Shown: piece after piece, positions 1-5,297 of the stretch | Layout of the letters: each line of letters opens with the position of its first letter | Numbering within the stretch: the first letter of the stretch is position 1 | Assembly (NCBI GenBank): GCA_945901195.1 | Contig: CAMDKB010000327.1 | Location: 1-5,297, forward strand | Source: Rhizobium sp. Q54 | GTDB taxonomy: Bacteria > Pseudomonadota > Alphaproteobacteria > Rhizobiales > Beijerinckiaceae | DNA length: 5,297 nucleotides | Direction: 5' to 3' | Made by a program: the position numbers and the translations under genes | The notes under the pieces: generated by a model | Seen by the model: the letters and a program-made list of their open reading frames with translations, nothing else | What the model was told of the DNA's origin: nothing | Databases searched by the model: none

Positions 1-453
1 CTTGTCGACGTCGAGCTTGCGCGGGATCACTTCGGGCTTGTGATAGTCGAAGCCAAGGCGATGCAGCAGCGCGATCAACCCGGACCGGCTCTCGTAAACA
101 AGGCCAAGTTCCTTCTCGATCCACGCGCCCACGAGGCGCGTCGAACGCGGCAGCGTCGCGCCGGCCCAGGCTTTCAGAACGTCCTCTTGCGCGGCGCTCA
201 GATAGCTAGAACTCCCGCCTGTGTCGAAGCTGGTCAGGCCGTCGATGCCGCGTTGTTCATAAAGTTTGTGCCAGCCCCGAATTGTGTCGTCGTCGAGCAA
301 AAATGCTTTGGCAACATCGCTCGCGCTCCATCCGGCGTCCAGCAAAACAACCGCGTTCGCCCGCCGCGTCACACGCGAAATCGTCGAACCCTCGCGCGCC
401 AACGCGATGAGTTTCTCACGACGCTCGTCATCCAGAAATCCAGATCGAATCAT
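1..453 (-). CDS. IS630-family transposase, N-terminal part (cut by left window edge)
   Basis: This minus-strand reading frame is open from an ATG at 453-451 to the window edge and gives 151 residues without a stop. The protein begins MIRSGFLDDERREKL. It carries the hallmark IS630 N-terminal pieces: EGSTISRVTRRANA (about 22-35), a helix-turn-helix region with FLLDDDTIRGWHKLY (about 49-63), a second winged-helix part with TRLVGAWIEKELGL (about 104-117), and RSGLIALLHRLGFDYHKP (about 121-138), just before the expected catalytic domain. These N-terminal domains bind the element's terminal repeats. The DDE/DDD catalytic domain, about 180-200 further residues in this family, lies outside the window, so intactness cannot be judged. 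A GAGG sequence lies about 13 bases before the start, which is a weak RBS. The gene is divergent from everything to its right and marks a mobile element at this end. The family call is from recognised motifs; the exact IS name is unknown. Confidence 0.9.
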   Translation of the reverse strand, partial: MIRSGFLDDERREKLIALAREGSTISRVTRRANAVVLLDAGWSASDVAKAFLLDDDTIRGWHKLYEQRGIDGLTSFDTGGSSSYLSAAQEDVLKAWAGATLPRSTRLVGAWIEKELGLVYESRSGLIALLHRLGFDYHKPEVIPRKLDVDK

Positions 454-532
454 GCCACATCGGAATCCTCAATCCGACCGGATGCAAGATATTTCTCCCG
501 ATCCTTCAATGAGTCGAGGTATATATGAAGTT

Positions 533-561
533 TCTATAAATTTTATTTTACAGCTTGAGAA
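533..561 (-). promoter_or_regulatory. Candidate sigma70-like promoter for the transposase
   Basis: Read on the minus strand, TTCTCA (561-556) and TATAGA (538-533) are separated by 17 bases, and each matches four of six consensus positions. The -10 box lies about 80 bases upstream of the transposase ATG, in the most A+T-rich part of the window. Because the end of the insertion element was not located, it is not clear whether this promoter lies inside the element or in host DNA. The assignment is weak, since A+T-rich DNA produces such matches by chance. Confidence 0.25.
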
Positions 562-620
562 CGTGACTTTGCTCGCGAAAATTTGATCGCTAATTGCCGC
601 AGCGTTGAGACGAAGCATCC

Positions 621-636
621 AAATTTGAACAAATTT
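621..636. repeat. Perfect 7-bp inverted repeat AAATTTG-AA-CAAATTT (operator-like)
   Basis: Two 7-base arms, AAATTTG and CAAATTT, are exact reverse complements separated by two bases, forming a 16-base dyad. Single copies of AAATTTG also occur at 579-585 and 757-763 in the same intergenic region. The dyad size and its position upstream of the SnoaL-like gene are compatible with a site for a dimeric regulator. The A+T richness means chance is a real alternative. The symmetry is seen directly; the function is only inferred. Confidence 0.35.
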
Positions 637-771
637 CCGTTCAAGCTTTGGTCCCGCCGTGCTAATTTCAATTGCGGTCAAGCATTTAGGGAGCAAGGAG
701 GTAGTGGTTATCGTCGAATTTTCCGCAGCTAACTCTTAGCCAGACGACAAGTGCTTAAATTTGTTTATGAA

Positions 772-1224
772 ATGGGGACGGCCTTGGACGATCACTCAAA
801 TAACGAAAAAAGATCAAGGCTGCTCGCACTGGTCATGAAAATGTCGGAAGCCAGAATACGCGGACAATTTGAGATCCTGGAATCGGTTGCAACCGAGGAC
901 GTTGTGGTGCGTCTGGTTGGAAACCGGGCCCTTAGCCCGTTTGCGGGGGTATTTAACGGCGTACAAGCAGCGCGTGCATCACTCGAGAATCTGTCGATCG
1001 AATTTGAATATCGTAATATGAAACTCGACCACCTCATGATCGACGGAAATCAGGTCGGCATGCGGTGGAGTGGAACCCTCCGGAATCGCGGGACGAGTGC
1101 TCAGGCACTGTTCGAGGGCTTTGTGCATATCATCTTCCGGGGTGACCTGATTTGCGAATATACGGCCTTCATCGACACCGCAGGCATGGCCCATCTCGCT
1201 GATTGGCATCAGATGCAGGCTTGA
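772..1224 (+). CDS. SnoaL-like / NTF2-like (ketosteroid-isomerase fold) protein
   Basis: With the ATG at 772 this is a 150-residue protein, a normal size for a single cone-shaped SnoaL/NTF2-like domain. A helical start (KRSRLLALVMKMSEARIRGQ) leads into ILESVATEDVVVRLVG, then the PFAGVFNGVQAARASLENL segment, and ends in alternating strands (GNQVGMRWSGTLRN, FEGFVHIIFRGDLICEYTAFID). This is the typical order of the family, which includes polyketide cyclases, ketosteroid isomerase, limonene epoxide hydrolase and many proteins of unknown role. No specific catalytic set could be assigned, so it may be an enzyme or a ligand-binding protein of the cytoplasm; no signal peptide is seen. The start is uncertain: the same frame also has GTG at 751, and neither start has a Shine-Dalgarno sequence at proper distance. 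ATG 772 is chosen because the extra seven residues add nothing recognisable. It reads in the same direction as the downstream transporter operon but is 172 bases away from it. Confidence 0.8.
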   Translation: MGTALDDHSNNEKRSRLLALVMKMSEARIRGQFEILESVATEDVVVRLVGNRALSPFAGVFNGVQAARASLENLSIEFEYRNMKLDHLMIDGNQVGMRWSGTLRNRGTSAQALFEGFVHIIFRGDLICEYTAFIDTAGMAHLADWHQMQA

Positions 1225-1281
1225 GGAACTTTTTCCGCCTGGCGGCTAACGGACCCTTGGTGAGTTCACAGCGTCTCTTCG

Positions 1282-1404
1282 ATGCTTTTGCAGTCCATAA
1301 CTCGTGATGCGCCCTTGTATCGCAGGAGCCTTTCGCGGAAGCTGGCGGCGCGCGTGCAGCAGCCAGGCTCGGAGGTTTTTGTGCGGAGAGATCTGAATGG
1401 CTGA
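1282..1404 (+). CDS. Possible 40-residue small ORF overlapping the ABC ATPase start; may be a gene remnant
   Basis: In the gap between the SnoaL-like gene and the transporter operon, an ATG at 1282 opens a 40-codon frame ending at TGA 1402-1404, eight bases inside the ATPase gene. The product is basic (a run such as YRRSLSRKLAARV) and its C-terminal part, GSEVFVRRDLNG, recalls the N-terminal segment of DUF6088/AbiEi-type winged-helix proteins ('vFvr.Df..lG'). The stop falls where such a domain would continue. No good RBS precedes it. It could be a leader ORF coupled to the ATPase, a truncated remnant of an antitoxin-like gene, or a chance frame. The reading frame is certain; the family resemblance is from memory and weak. 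Confidence 0.25.
   Translation: MLLQSITRDAPLYRRSLSRKLAARVQQPGSEVFVRRDLNG
1385..1390 (+). promoter_or_regulatory. Ribosome binding site of the ABC ATPase gene
   Basis: GGAGAG lies six bases before the ATG at 1397. This supports that start over internal alternatives and marks the translational entry to the operon. Confidence 0.7.
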
Positions 1405-2224
1405 GGGCGGAGCATTGCCTGCGGTCCAGCTTGCAGGCATCGAAGTCAGTTTCGGCGAGGGGGCAACGATATTTGTTGCGGTTTCCGGGGTCGATCTCAA
1501 TGTAGCTGCGGGCGAATTCGTCGCGATCGTTGGGCCGACAGGGTGTGGGAAATCGACTTTGCTCAACGTGATCGGCGGGCTGTTGAGCGCGTCCGCGGGT
1601 ACGGCTTTTGTTGAGGGGCAGGCCGTGCGTGGCATCAGCAAGCCCTGTGGCTACCTGTTTCAGGCCGACGCCTTGATGCCGTGGAAAACAGCGCTTGCCA
1701 ATGTCGCGGTGGCTCTGGAGGTCGCTGGGATTGCGCGGAGCCAAGCTGAACGCCAGGCGCGCGAATTTCTCGCAAGAGTTGGGCTCGCGCGGTTTTGCGA
1801 CCGCTATCCGCATCAACTTTCGGGTGGCCAAAAGAAACGCGTCGCGCTGGCGCAGGTGCTTATCCGCGACCCCCGTATTCTGCTCATGGATGAACCTTTC
1901 GGTCCGCTGGATGCACAGACACGGGTCTTGATGGGTGGTCTGCTGCTCAAACTCTGGCAGCAGGACCGCAAGGCTGTGTTGTTTGTCACCCATGATCTTG
2001 ATGAAGCGATTGCGCTTGCGGACCGGGTGGTCGTGATGTCCGCCGGGCCCCAATCACACATCATCGCGCAACATAAGGTCGACCTTCCGCGCCCGCGGGA
2101 GGCGGCGGAAATTCGCATGGACCCGGCATTTCACGTTCTGCAAAAAGCAATCTGGAACGACTTGCGCGCCGAAGTCATGCGCGCCTACGGCGATGAATTT
2201 GCCGCGATCGGGGGCAAGCCATGA
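1397..2224 (+). CDS. ABC transporter ATP-binding protein, NitT/TauT (SsuB/TauB-like) family
   Basis: A 275-residue ATPase that should sit as a dimer on the inner face of the membrane and power import through the permease encoded next. All core motifs are present and in order: Walker A GPTGCGKST (46-54), Q-loop FQADALMPW (88-96), ABC signature LSGGQKKR (141-148), Walker B with catalytic Glu ILLMDEPFGPLDAQT (161-175) and the H-switch VTHDLDEA (197-204). 'DALMPW' after the Q-loop and 'FGPLDAQTR' are typical of the nitrate/sulfonate/taurine ATPase group. The signature carries QKKR where this group usually has MRQR or QQQR. Length is at the normal upper range, with a C-terminal tail after about residue 230 that is poorly conserved in the family. 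The stop overlaps the permease start (ATGA), indicating translational coupling. Transported compound unknown; family members carry nitrate, sulfonates, taurine, pyrimidine precursors and others. Confidence 0.95.
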   Translation: MAEGGALPAVQLAGIEVSFGEGATIFVAVSGVDLNVAAGEFVAIVGPTGCGKSTLLNVIGGLLSASAGTAFVEGQAVRGISKPCGYLFQADALMPWKTALANVAVALEVAGIARSQAERQAREFLARVGLARFCDRYPHQLSGGQKKRVALAQVLIRDPRILLMDEPFGPLDAQTRVLMGGLLLKLWQQDRKAVLFVTHDLDEAIALADRVVVMSAGPQSHIIAQHKVDLPRPREAAEIRMDPAFHVLQKAIWNDLRAEVMRAYGDEFAAIGGKP

Positions 2225-3009
2225 AGAGATCGCATCTGATTTTCTGGCAATTGCTCGTGGCTGTGGCCATTTTTGCCAGCTGGCATCTGGTGGCGAACTG
2301 GCCGATTTTTGCCGATCCAAAAAAAGTGCAGTTCTTTTTCTCGACGCCCATTGCGGTCATGAAGCGCGTTTACGAGTTTTTTGCCACTGGCATTATCTGG
2401 CGGCATCTCTGGATCACGCTGTCGGAGACGTTGCTGGCTTTTATTATCGGATCGCTGAGCGGCATAGCGGCGGGCTTTTGGCTGGCGCGAAATCCACGTG
2501 TGTCCGCGGTGCTCGACCCCTATGTGAAAATGCTGAATGCCCTGCCGCGCGTTGTGCTGGCCCCGATCTTCATGCTCTGGTTTGGGCTGGGCATCTGGTC
2601 GAAAGTGGCGCTCGGGGTAACTCTGGTATTCTTTATTGTTTTCTTCGCGGTCTATCAGGGCGTGAAGGAAGTGAGCCAGACAATTCTCGCCAACGCACGG
2701 ATGCTTGGCATGAATGATCGCCAGTTGTTCCGCCATGTCTATTGGCCTTCTGCACTGTCCTGGATGTTCTCTTCACTTCATGCCTCTGTTGGCTTTGCGC
2801 TGGTTGGTGCGGTGGTGGGCGAATATATGGGGTCAGCGGCGGGCCTGGGTTACCTCATCCATGAAGCGGAAAGCACGTTTGATGTGACTGGCGTCTTTGC
2901 GGGCATGGTGGTGCTGTCGGCGTTTGTGATATTCATCGACTGGCTGGTGACGCTGGCTGAAAACCGCTTGCTGGCCTGGCGACCGCAGGCCCATGAGCGG
3001 ACCACGTGA
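2221..3009 (+). CDS. ABC transporter permease, NitT/TauT (SsuC/TauC-like) family
   Basis: A 262-residue inner-membrane protein with about six hydrophobic segments (roughly residues 6-26, 67-88, 104-123, 126-146, 183-203 and 224-246), the usual topology of BPD_transp_1 permeases. The cytoplasmic coupling (EAA) loop is visible at about 158-179: NARMLGMNDRQLFRHVYWPSAL, matching the family's A..LG.s..q.f..v..P.al. Here it reads WPSALSW in place of the common LPAALP. The segments LDPYVKMLNALPRVVLAPIF (98-117) and FALVGAVVGEYMGSAAGLGYLI (192-213) are strongly typical of SsuC/TauC/NrtB relatives. The product is expected to act as a homodimer forming the translocation path. Its ATG overlaps the stop of the ATPase gene by four bases, so the two are translated together. 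The substrate cannot be inferred from this subunit. Confidence 0.95.
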   Translation: MKRSHLIFWQLLVAVAIFASWHLVANWPIFADPKKVQFFFSTPIAVMKRVYEFFATGIIWRHLWITLSETLLAFIIGSLSGIAAGFWLARNPRVSAVLDPYVKMLNALPRVVLAPIFMLWFGLGIWSKVALGVTLVFFIVFFAVYQGVKEVSQTILANARMLGMNDRQLFRHVYWPSALSWMFSSLHASVGFALVGAVVGEYMGSAAGLGYLIHEAESTFDVTGVFAGMVVLSAFVIFIDWLVTLAENRLLAWRPQAHERTT

Positions 3010-3029
3010 GCCGTATTGAAATTGTAGCA

Positions 3030-3035
3030 GGGAGG
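3030..3035 (+). promoter_or_regulatory. Strong ribosome binding site of the substrate-binding protein gene
   Basis: GGGAGG ends five bases before the ATG at 3041. It is the best Shine-Dalgarno match in the operon, in keeping with the need for more copies of a binding protein than of membrane subunits. Confidence 0.75.
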
Positions 3036-3040
3036 CGGGG

Positions 3041-4057
3041 ATGAAGTTTGCAGCTATCGCAGGAGCAATGATCTTGGGTCTTGGACTGGCGGCTTCGCCC
3101 GCCGTTGCGCAAAAGCCGGAAAAGCCACGCATTACGCTTGGCGTGGGCGGTAAGGCCCTGCTTTACTATTTGCCCCTCACCATTGCCGAGCACAAGGGCT
3201 TCTTCAAGGAACAGGGACTGGAAGTCGAGATACAGGATTTTGCCGGTGGCGCCCGGTCGCTGCAGGCGCTTGTTGGCGGTTCTGTTGACATGGTCACCGG
3301 TGCTTACGAGCACACCATTCGCATGCAAGCGCGCTCGCAGGATATCAGGGCGGTGCTGGAACTTGGACGTTTTCCGGCGATCAGCGTGATGGTGAAAAAG
3401 GGCGTTAAATGGGACAGTCCTGCGGATTTCAAAGGCATGACCATCGGTGTCACCGCCCCTGGCTCATCCACAAATATGCTGGCGCAATTTGCAATGGCGC
3501 AGGTGGGGCTGGCTCCCAATGCAGCGGCCTTCGTCGGCATAGGTTCTTCGGCATCCGCCCTTGCAGCCGTGCAGAAGGGCGAGATTCAGGCGTTGTCGCA
3601 TCTTGAACCTGTCACATCTTTTCTTGAGCGGTCCGGTGAGGTTCGCGTTGTGATTGATACGCGCACGGAAGCGGGCACACGCGCCTTGTTTGGTGGTTCA
3701 AATCCGGCGGCTGTGCTTTATTCGCGCGGCGAGTTCATCAAGGACAATCCGAACACAGTACAGGCAGCCACCAATGCGCTCTACAAGGCTCTGCAATGGC
3801 TGAAGACTGCAAGTCCGGAAGATGTCGCAAACAACGTGCCGCCAAATTATCTGCTTGGCGATCGTGAGCTTTACATACTTGCCGCAAAGAACTCGCTTGC
3901 GTCCTATTCGCAGACAGGCCTCGTCCCGAAGGAAGGCATGGAATCGACACTCGCGATGTTGCAGAAATTCGAAGCTTCGCTGAAGGACGTGAAGCTCGAC
4001 CTGGATACAACGTTCGTGGATACTTTTGCGAAAAAGGCTGCGGCGCAGGTGAAATAA
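3041..4057 (+). CDS. ABC transporter substrate-binding protein, NMT1/SsuA-like
   Basis: A 338-residue secreted binding protein for the importer. An N-terminal Sec signal peptide is clear: MK, a hydrophobic core (about 3-18) and a cleavage site after AVA (21-23), leaving a mature start at Gln24. There is no lipobox Cys, so it should be free in the periplasm. The mature part begins with a strand (RITLGV) followed by YLPLTIAEHKGFFKEQGLEVEI (43-64), the characteristic opening of the NMT1/SsuA/TauA fold. Next are the GGARSLQALVGGSVDMVTGAYEH segment (69-91) and DFKGMTIGVTAPGSSTNML (129-147), where the ligand-binding loop of the second lobe starts. The Cys-rich motif of Thi5-like pyrimidine binders is absent; the mature protein has no Cys at all. 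The gene is 31 bases after the permease, in the same operon. The ligand is unknown; sulfonates, aromatic or heterocyclic compounds are all possible. Confidence 0.93.
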   Translation: MKFAAIAGAMILGLGLAASPAVAQKPEKPRITLGVGGKALLYYLPLTIAEHKGFFKEQGLEVEIQDFAGGARSLQALVGGSVDMVTGAYEHTIRMQARSQDIRAVLELGRFPAISVMVKKGVKWDSPADFKGMTIGVTAPGSSTNMLAQFAMAQVGLAPNAAAFVGIGSSASALAAVQKGEIQALSHLEPVTSFLERSGEVRVVIDTRTEAGTRALFGGSNPAAVLYSRGEFIKDNPNTVQAATNALYKALQWLKTASPEDVANNVPPNYLLGDRELYILAAKNSLASYSQTGLVPKEGMESTLAMLQKFEASLKDVKLDLDTTFVDTFAKKAAAQVK

Positions 4058-4077
4058 GAACGCTGCGAAACGCTGGC

Positions 4078-4986
4078 ATGCGCCTCAAATTCTATACGAT
4101 GGATGTTTTTACTGACAAGCGGCTGGCGGGTAATCCGCTTGCTGTCGTGCGTGGCGCTGACGGGCTGGATGCGTCGCGCATGCAGGCGATTGCGCGCGAG
4201 TTCAATCTCTCCGAAACTGTATTTCTCATGAGCCCGCGCGATCCGGTGAACACGGCGCGCGCGCGTATCTTCACACCTGCTGCCGAATTGCCGTTTGCCG
4301 GCCATCCCACCATCGGGGCTGCTATCCTCATTGCCGAACTCGATGCGCCCGAATTGCTCGGCGGACAGGAATTGCAGATCGTGATCGAAGAGCTGATCGG
4401 GCCCGTCACGTGCAGTGTGCGTCGCCCGAAAGGCAGGCCGGCACGGGCGCAATTTGTGTCGCCGCGACTGCCAGAACGGCTGGGCGATGGTGACGTGAAC
4501 GCCATTGCATCTGCGCTCGGTCTTGCGCCTGAGGATATCGGTTTTGATGCGCACCGGCCGGTGCTGTATTCGGTGGGGGTGGGTTTCACGTTTGTGCCTG
4601 TGCGAACGCTTGATGCAATGGGACGGGCGTGCGCGCAAATGGCCGCGTGGAATCAGGCCATCGGTCCGCAAGGCCATGCTGCAGCCTATCTTTACACGCG
4701 TGAAGTGCTGGATGAGAAAAGTCACGTTCATGCGCGCATGTTTTCTCCGGCGCTGAGGATTGCCGAAGACCCGGCCACCGGATCAGCTGCCGCTGCCTTT
4801 GCTGGTGTCGCCATGGAATTTGAGCAGCCCGATGATGGAGAACACGTGCTGGTGATCGAGCAGGGCATCGAGATGGGGCGGCCGAGCCAGATTGTCCTTA
4901 CGATGGATGTCACCGATGGTGTGTTGACGGGGGTGTCGATCGGCGGTTCGGCAGTGATCGTATCGCGTGGCGAGATAGAGCTTTGA
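4078..4986 (+). CDS. PhzF-family epimerase/isomerase-like protein
   Basis: A full-length, 302-residue PhzF-like protein (family usually about 260-300), with two similar halves of the diaminopimelate-epimerase fold. Seen features: YTMDVFTDKRLAGNPLAVV (6-24) at the start; NLSET (43-47), whose Glu46 corresponds to the catalytic Glu45 of PhzF; FTPAAELPFAGHPTIG (65-80), with the second conserved substrate-pocket motif; and in the C-terminal half AEDPATGSAAAAF (229-241) and EQGIEMGRPS (261-270). The two Cys residues used by DAP epimerase are not in these positions, so the chemistry should be PhzF-type acid/base isomerisation. True PhzF acts on a dihydro-hydroxyanthranilate, but most members have no known substrate, and no other phenazine genes are present here. 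It starts 20 bases after the binding-protein gene with only a weak RBS and overlaps the next gene by one base. The start fits the family's N-terminus. Probable cytoplasmic enzyme acting on the imported compound (inference). Confidence 0.93.
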   Translation: MRLKFYTMDVFTDKRLAGNPLAVVRGADGLDASRMQAIAREFNLSETVFLMSPRDPVNTARARIFTPAAELPFAGHPTIGAAILIAELDAPELLGGQELQIVIEELIGPVTCSVRRPKGRPARAQFVSPRLPERLGDGDVNAIASALGLAPEDIGFDAHRPVLYSVGVGFTFVPVRTLDAMGRACAQMAAWNQAIGPQGHAAAYLYTREVLDEKSHVHARMFSPALRIAEDPATGSAAAAFAGVAMEFEQPDDGEHVLVIEQGIEMGRPSQIVLTMDVTDGVLTGVSIGGSAVIVSRGEIEL

Positions 4987-5297
4987 TGACAGCTTCTATT
5001 TCAATACATCAGGCGGATTTGCTGGATTATGTTGTCGAGCCGTTCGCGTGGACTTTTGCGCGCGAGCGGGAAAGCGAGATCGCTGCACATTGGGACCAGC
5101 TTCGCGCGCATCAACCAGCACTTTACGATGGACGTGTGCTTTTGATGCATGCATGGGAATTGGTTCGGGAGGCGGCACAAACGCAATTGCGGGCCCGTCA
5201 TTTCGAGACCGGTTTCAAATCCTTTATCGCCTGGCGCGATTTCGGCTTTCCGGACGCCTCGGTCCGCAACTGCTTTTCGATGGCGGCCCTGCGCAGC
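4986..5297 (+). CDS. Probable NUDIX-family hydrolase, N-terminal part (cut by right window edge)
   Basis: An open frame from ATG 4986 to the window end gives 104 residues with no stop. The ATG shares its A with the TGA of the PhzF-like gene (TGATG), and purine-rich sequence (GAGATAGAG) ends five bases upstream, so translational coupling is likely. The segments PFAWTFARERESEIAAHWDQL (19-39), LYDGRVLLMHAWEL (46-59) and FKSFIAWRDFGFPDASVRNCFSMAALRS (77-104) resemble the N-terminal extension of a group of roughly 230-residue alphaproteobacterial NUDIX proteins. The Nudix box itself (GX5EX7REUXEEXGU) would lie beyond the edge, so the key catalytic evidence is missing. NUDIX enzymes cleave nucleoside diphosphates linked to other groups. 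The substrate here is unknown. Family call by resemblance of the extension only. Confidence 0.7.
   Translation, partial: MTASISIHQADLLDYVVEPFAWTFARERESEIAAHWDQLRAHQPALYDGRVLLMHAWELVREAAQTQLRARHFETGFKSFIAWRDFGFPDASVRNCFSMAALRS

Larger units (their letters stand above)
454..771. other. Intergenic region between transposase and SnoaL-like gene, no convincing gene
   Basis: About 318 bases without a supported coding region. The part at about 520-600 is clearly richer in A+T than its surroundings. The outer terminal repeat of the IS630-type element should lie somewhere here, with the TA target usual for this family. It cannot be pinned down because the other end of the element is off-window and no repeat pair can be compared. 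The region also holds a palindrome at 621-636 and an isolated Shine-Dalgarno-like sequence at 695-701. A 75-codon minus-strand frame (469-696) shows no family features and is not counted as a gene. Confidence 0.6.

Noticed and set aside
40..528. 162-codon plus-strand open frame
   Set aside because: Antisense to the transposase, which is clearly recognisable on the minus strand.
469..696. 75-codon minus-strand open frame in the intergenic region
   Set aside because: No RBS, no recognisable domain and an A+T-rich, low-information composition; kept only as part of the intergenic description.
1235..1245. Palindrome CCGCCTGGCGG just after the SnoaL-like gene, considered as a terminator
   Set aside because: The T-run precedes rather than follows the palindrome, and the stem leaves almost no loop, so it does not fit an intrinsic terminator on the plus strand.
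1225..1396. TPP or other riboswitch ahead of the transporter operon
   Set aside because: The conserved TPP-box sequences are not present and no other familiar aptamer core was seen; the binding protein also lacks the Thi5-type Cys motif.
1169..2053. 294-codon minus-strand open frame
   Set aside because: It lies antisense to the ABC ATPase, whose motifs are all intact, and the translation (many Arg/His/Pro, no domain) looks like a shadow of high-G+C coding DNA.
2193..2717. 174-codon plus-strand frame overlapping the permease
   Set aside because: It is out of frame with the permease, whose membrane segments and EAA loop are clear; the product is Cys/His-rich without a family pattern.
3904..4731. 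275-codon minus-strand open frame
   Set aside because: Antisense to the end of the binding-protein gene and most of the PhzF-like gene; it shows no family motif and crosses two real genes.
4078..4986. Phenazine biosynthesis cluster
   Set aside because: Only a PhzF-like protein is present. Most PhzF-family members are not phenazine enzymes, and no PhzA/B, D, E or G-like gene is visible.

Overview
This window looks like a piece of an alphaproteobacterial chromosome or large plasmid, most likely Hyphomicrobiales (rhizobial / Bradyrhizobium-Brucella-like). The basis is moderately high G+C, the style of the proteins, and an IS630-type transposase of the kind common in rhizobia. The assignment rests on recognised protein families, not on a database search.

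Layout, left to right. Bases 1-453 hold, on the minus strand, the N-terminal 151 codons of an IS630-family transposase that runs off the left edge. Bases 454-771 are an A+T-rich stretch with no convincing gene. It contains a candidate minus-strand promoter, a perfect 7-bp palindrome (AAATTTG-AA-CAAATTT) and a strong Shine-Dalgarno-like sequence that sits before no obvious gene. A small SnoaL/NTF2-like protein follows on the plus strand (to 1224). Next is a 172-base gap holding a 40-codon ORF that overlaps the following gene.

From 1397 to the right edge lies one compact plus-strand operon of five genes. The first three are a complete NitT/TauT-type (SsuBCA-like) ABC importer: ATPase, permease (ATGA overlap with the ATPase) and secreted substrate-binding protein (31 bases downstream, strong RBS). 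Then come a PhzF-family isomerase-fold enzyme (20 bases downstream) and the N-terminal 104 codons of a probable NUDIX-family protein (TGATG overlap), cut by the right edge.

How they may work together: the importer binds a small molecule in the periplasm and brings it in using ATP. The tight coupling of a PhzF-like enzyme and a NUDIX-like protein suggests these act on the imported compound or on a related metabolite. The substrate cannot be read from the sequence: no thiamine-type riboswitch and no Thi5-type Cys motif was seen. The SnoaL-like protein may be part of the same pathway but is separated by a gap. I see no phage, CRISPR, tRNA or rRNA features.
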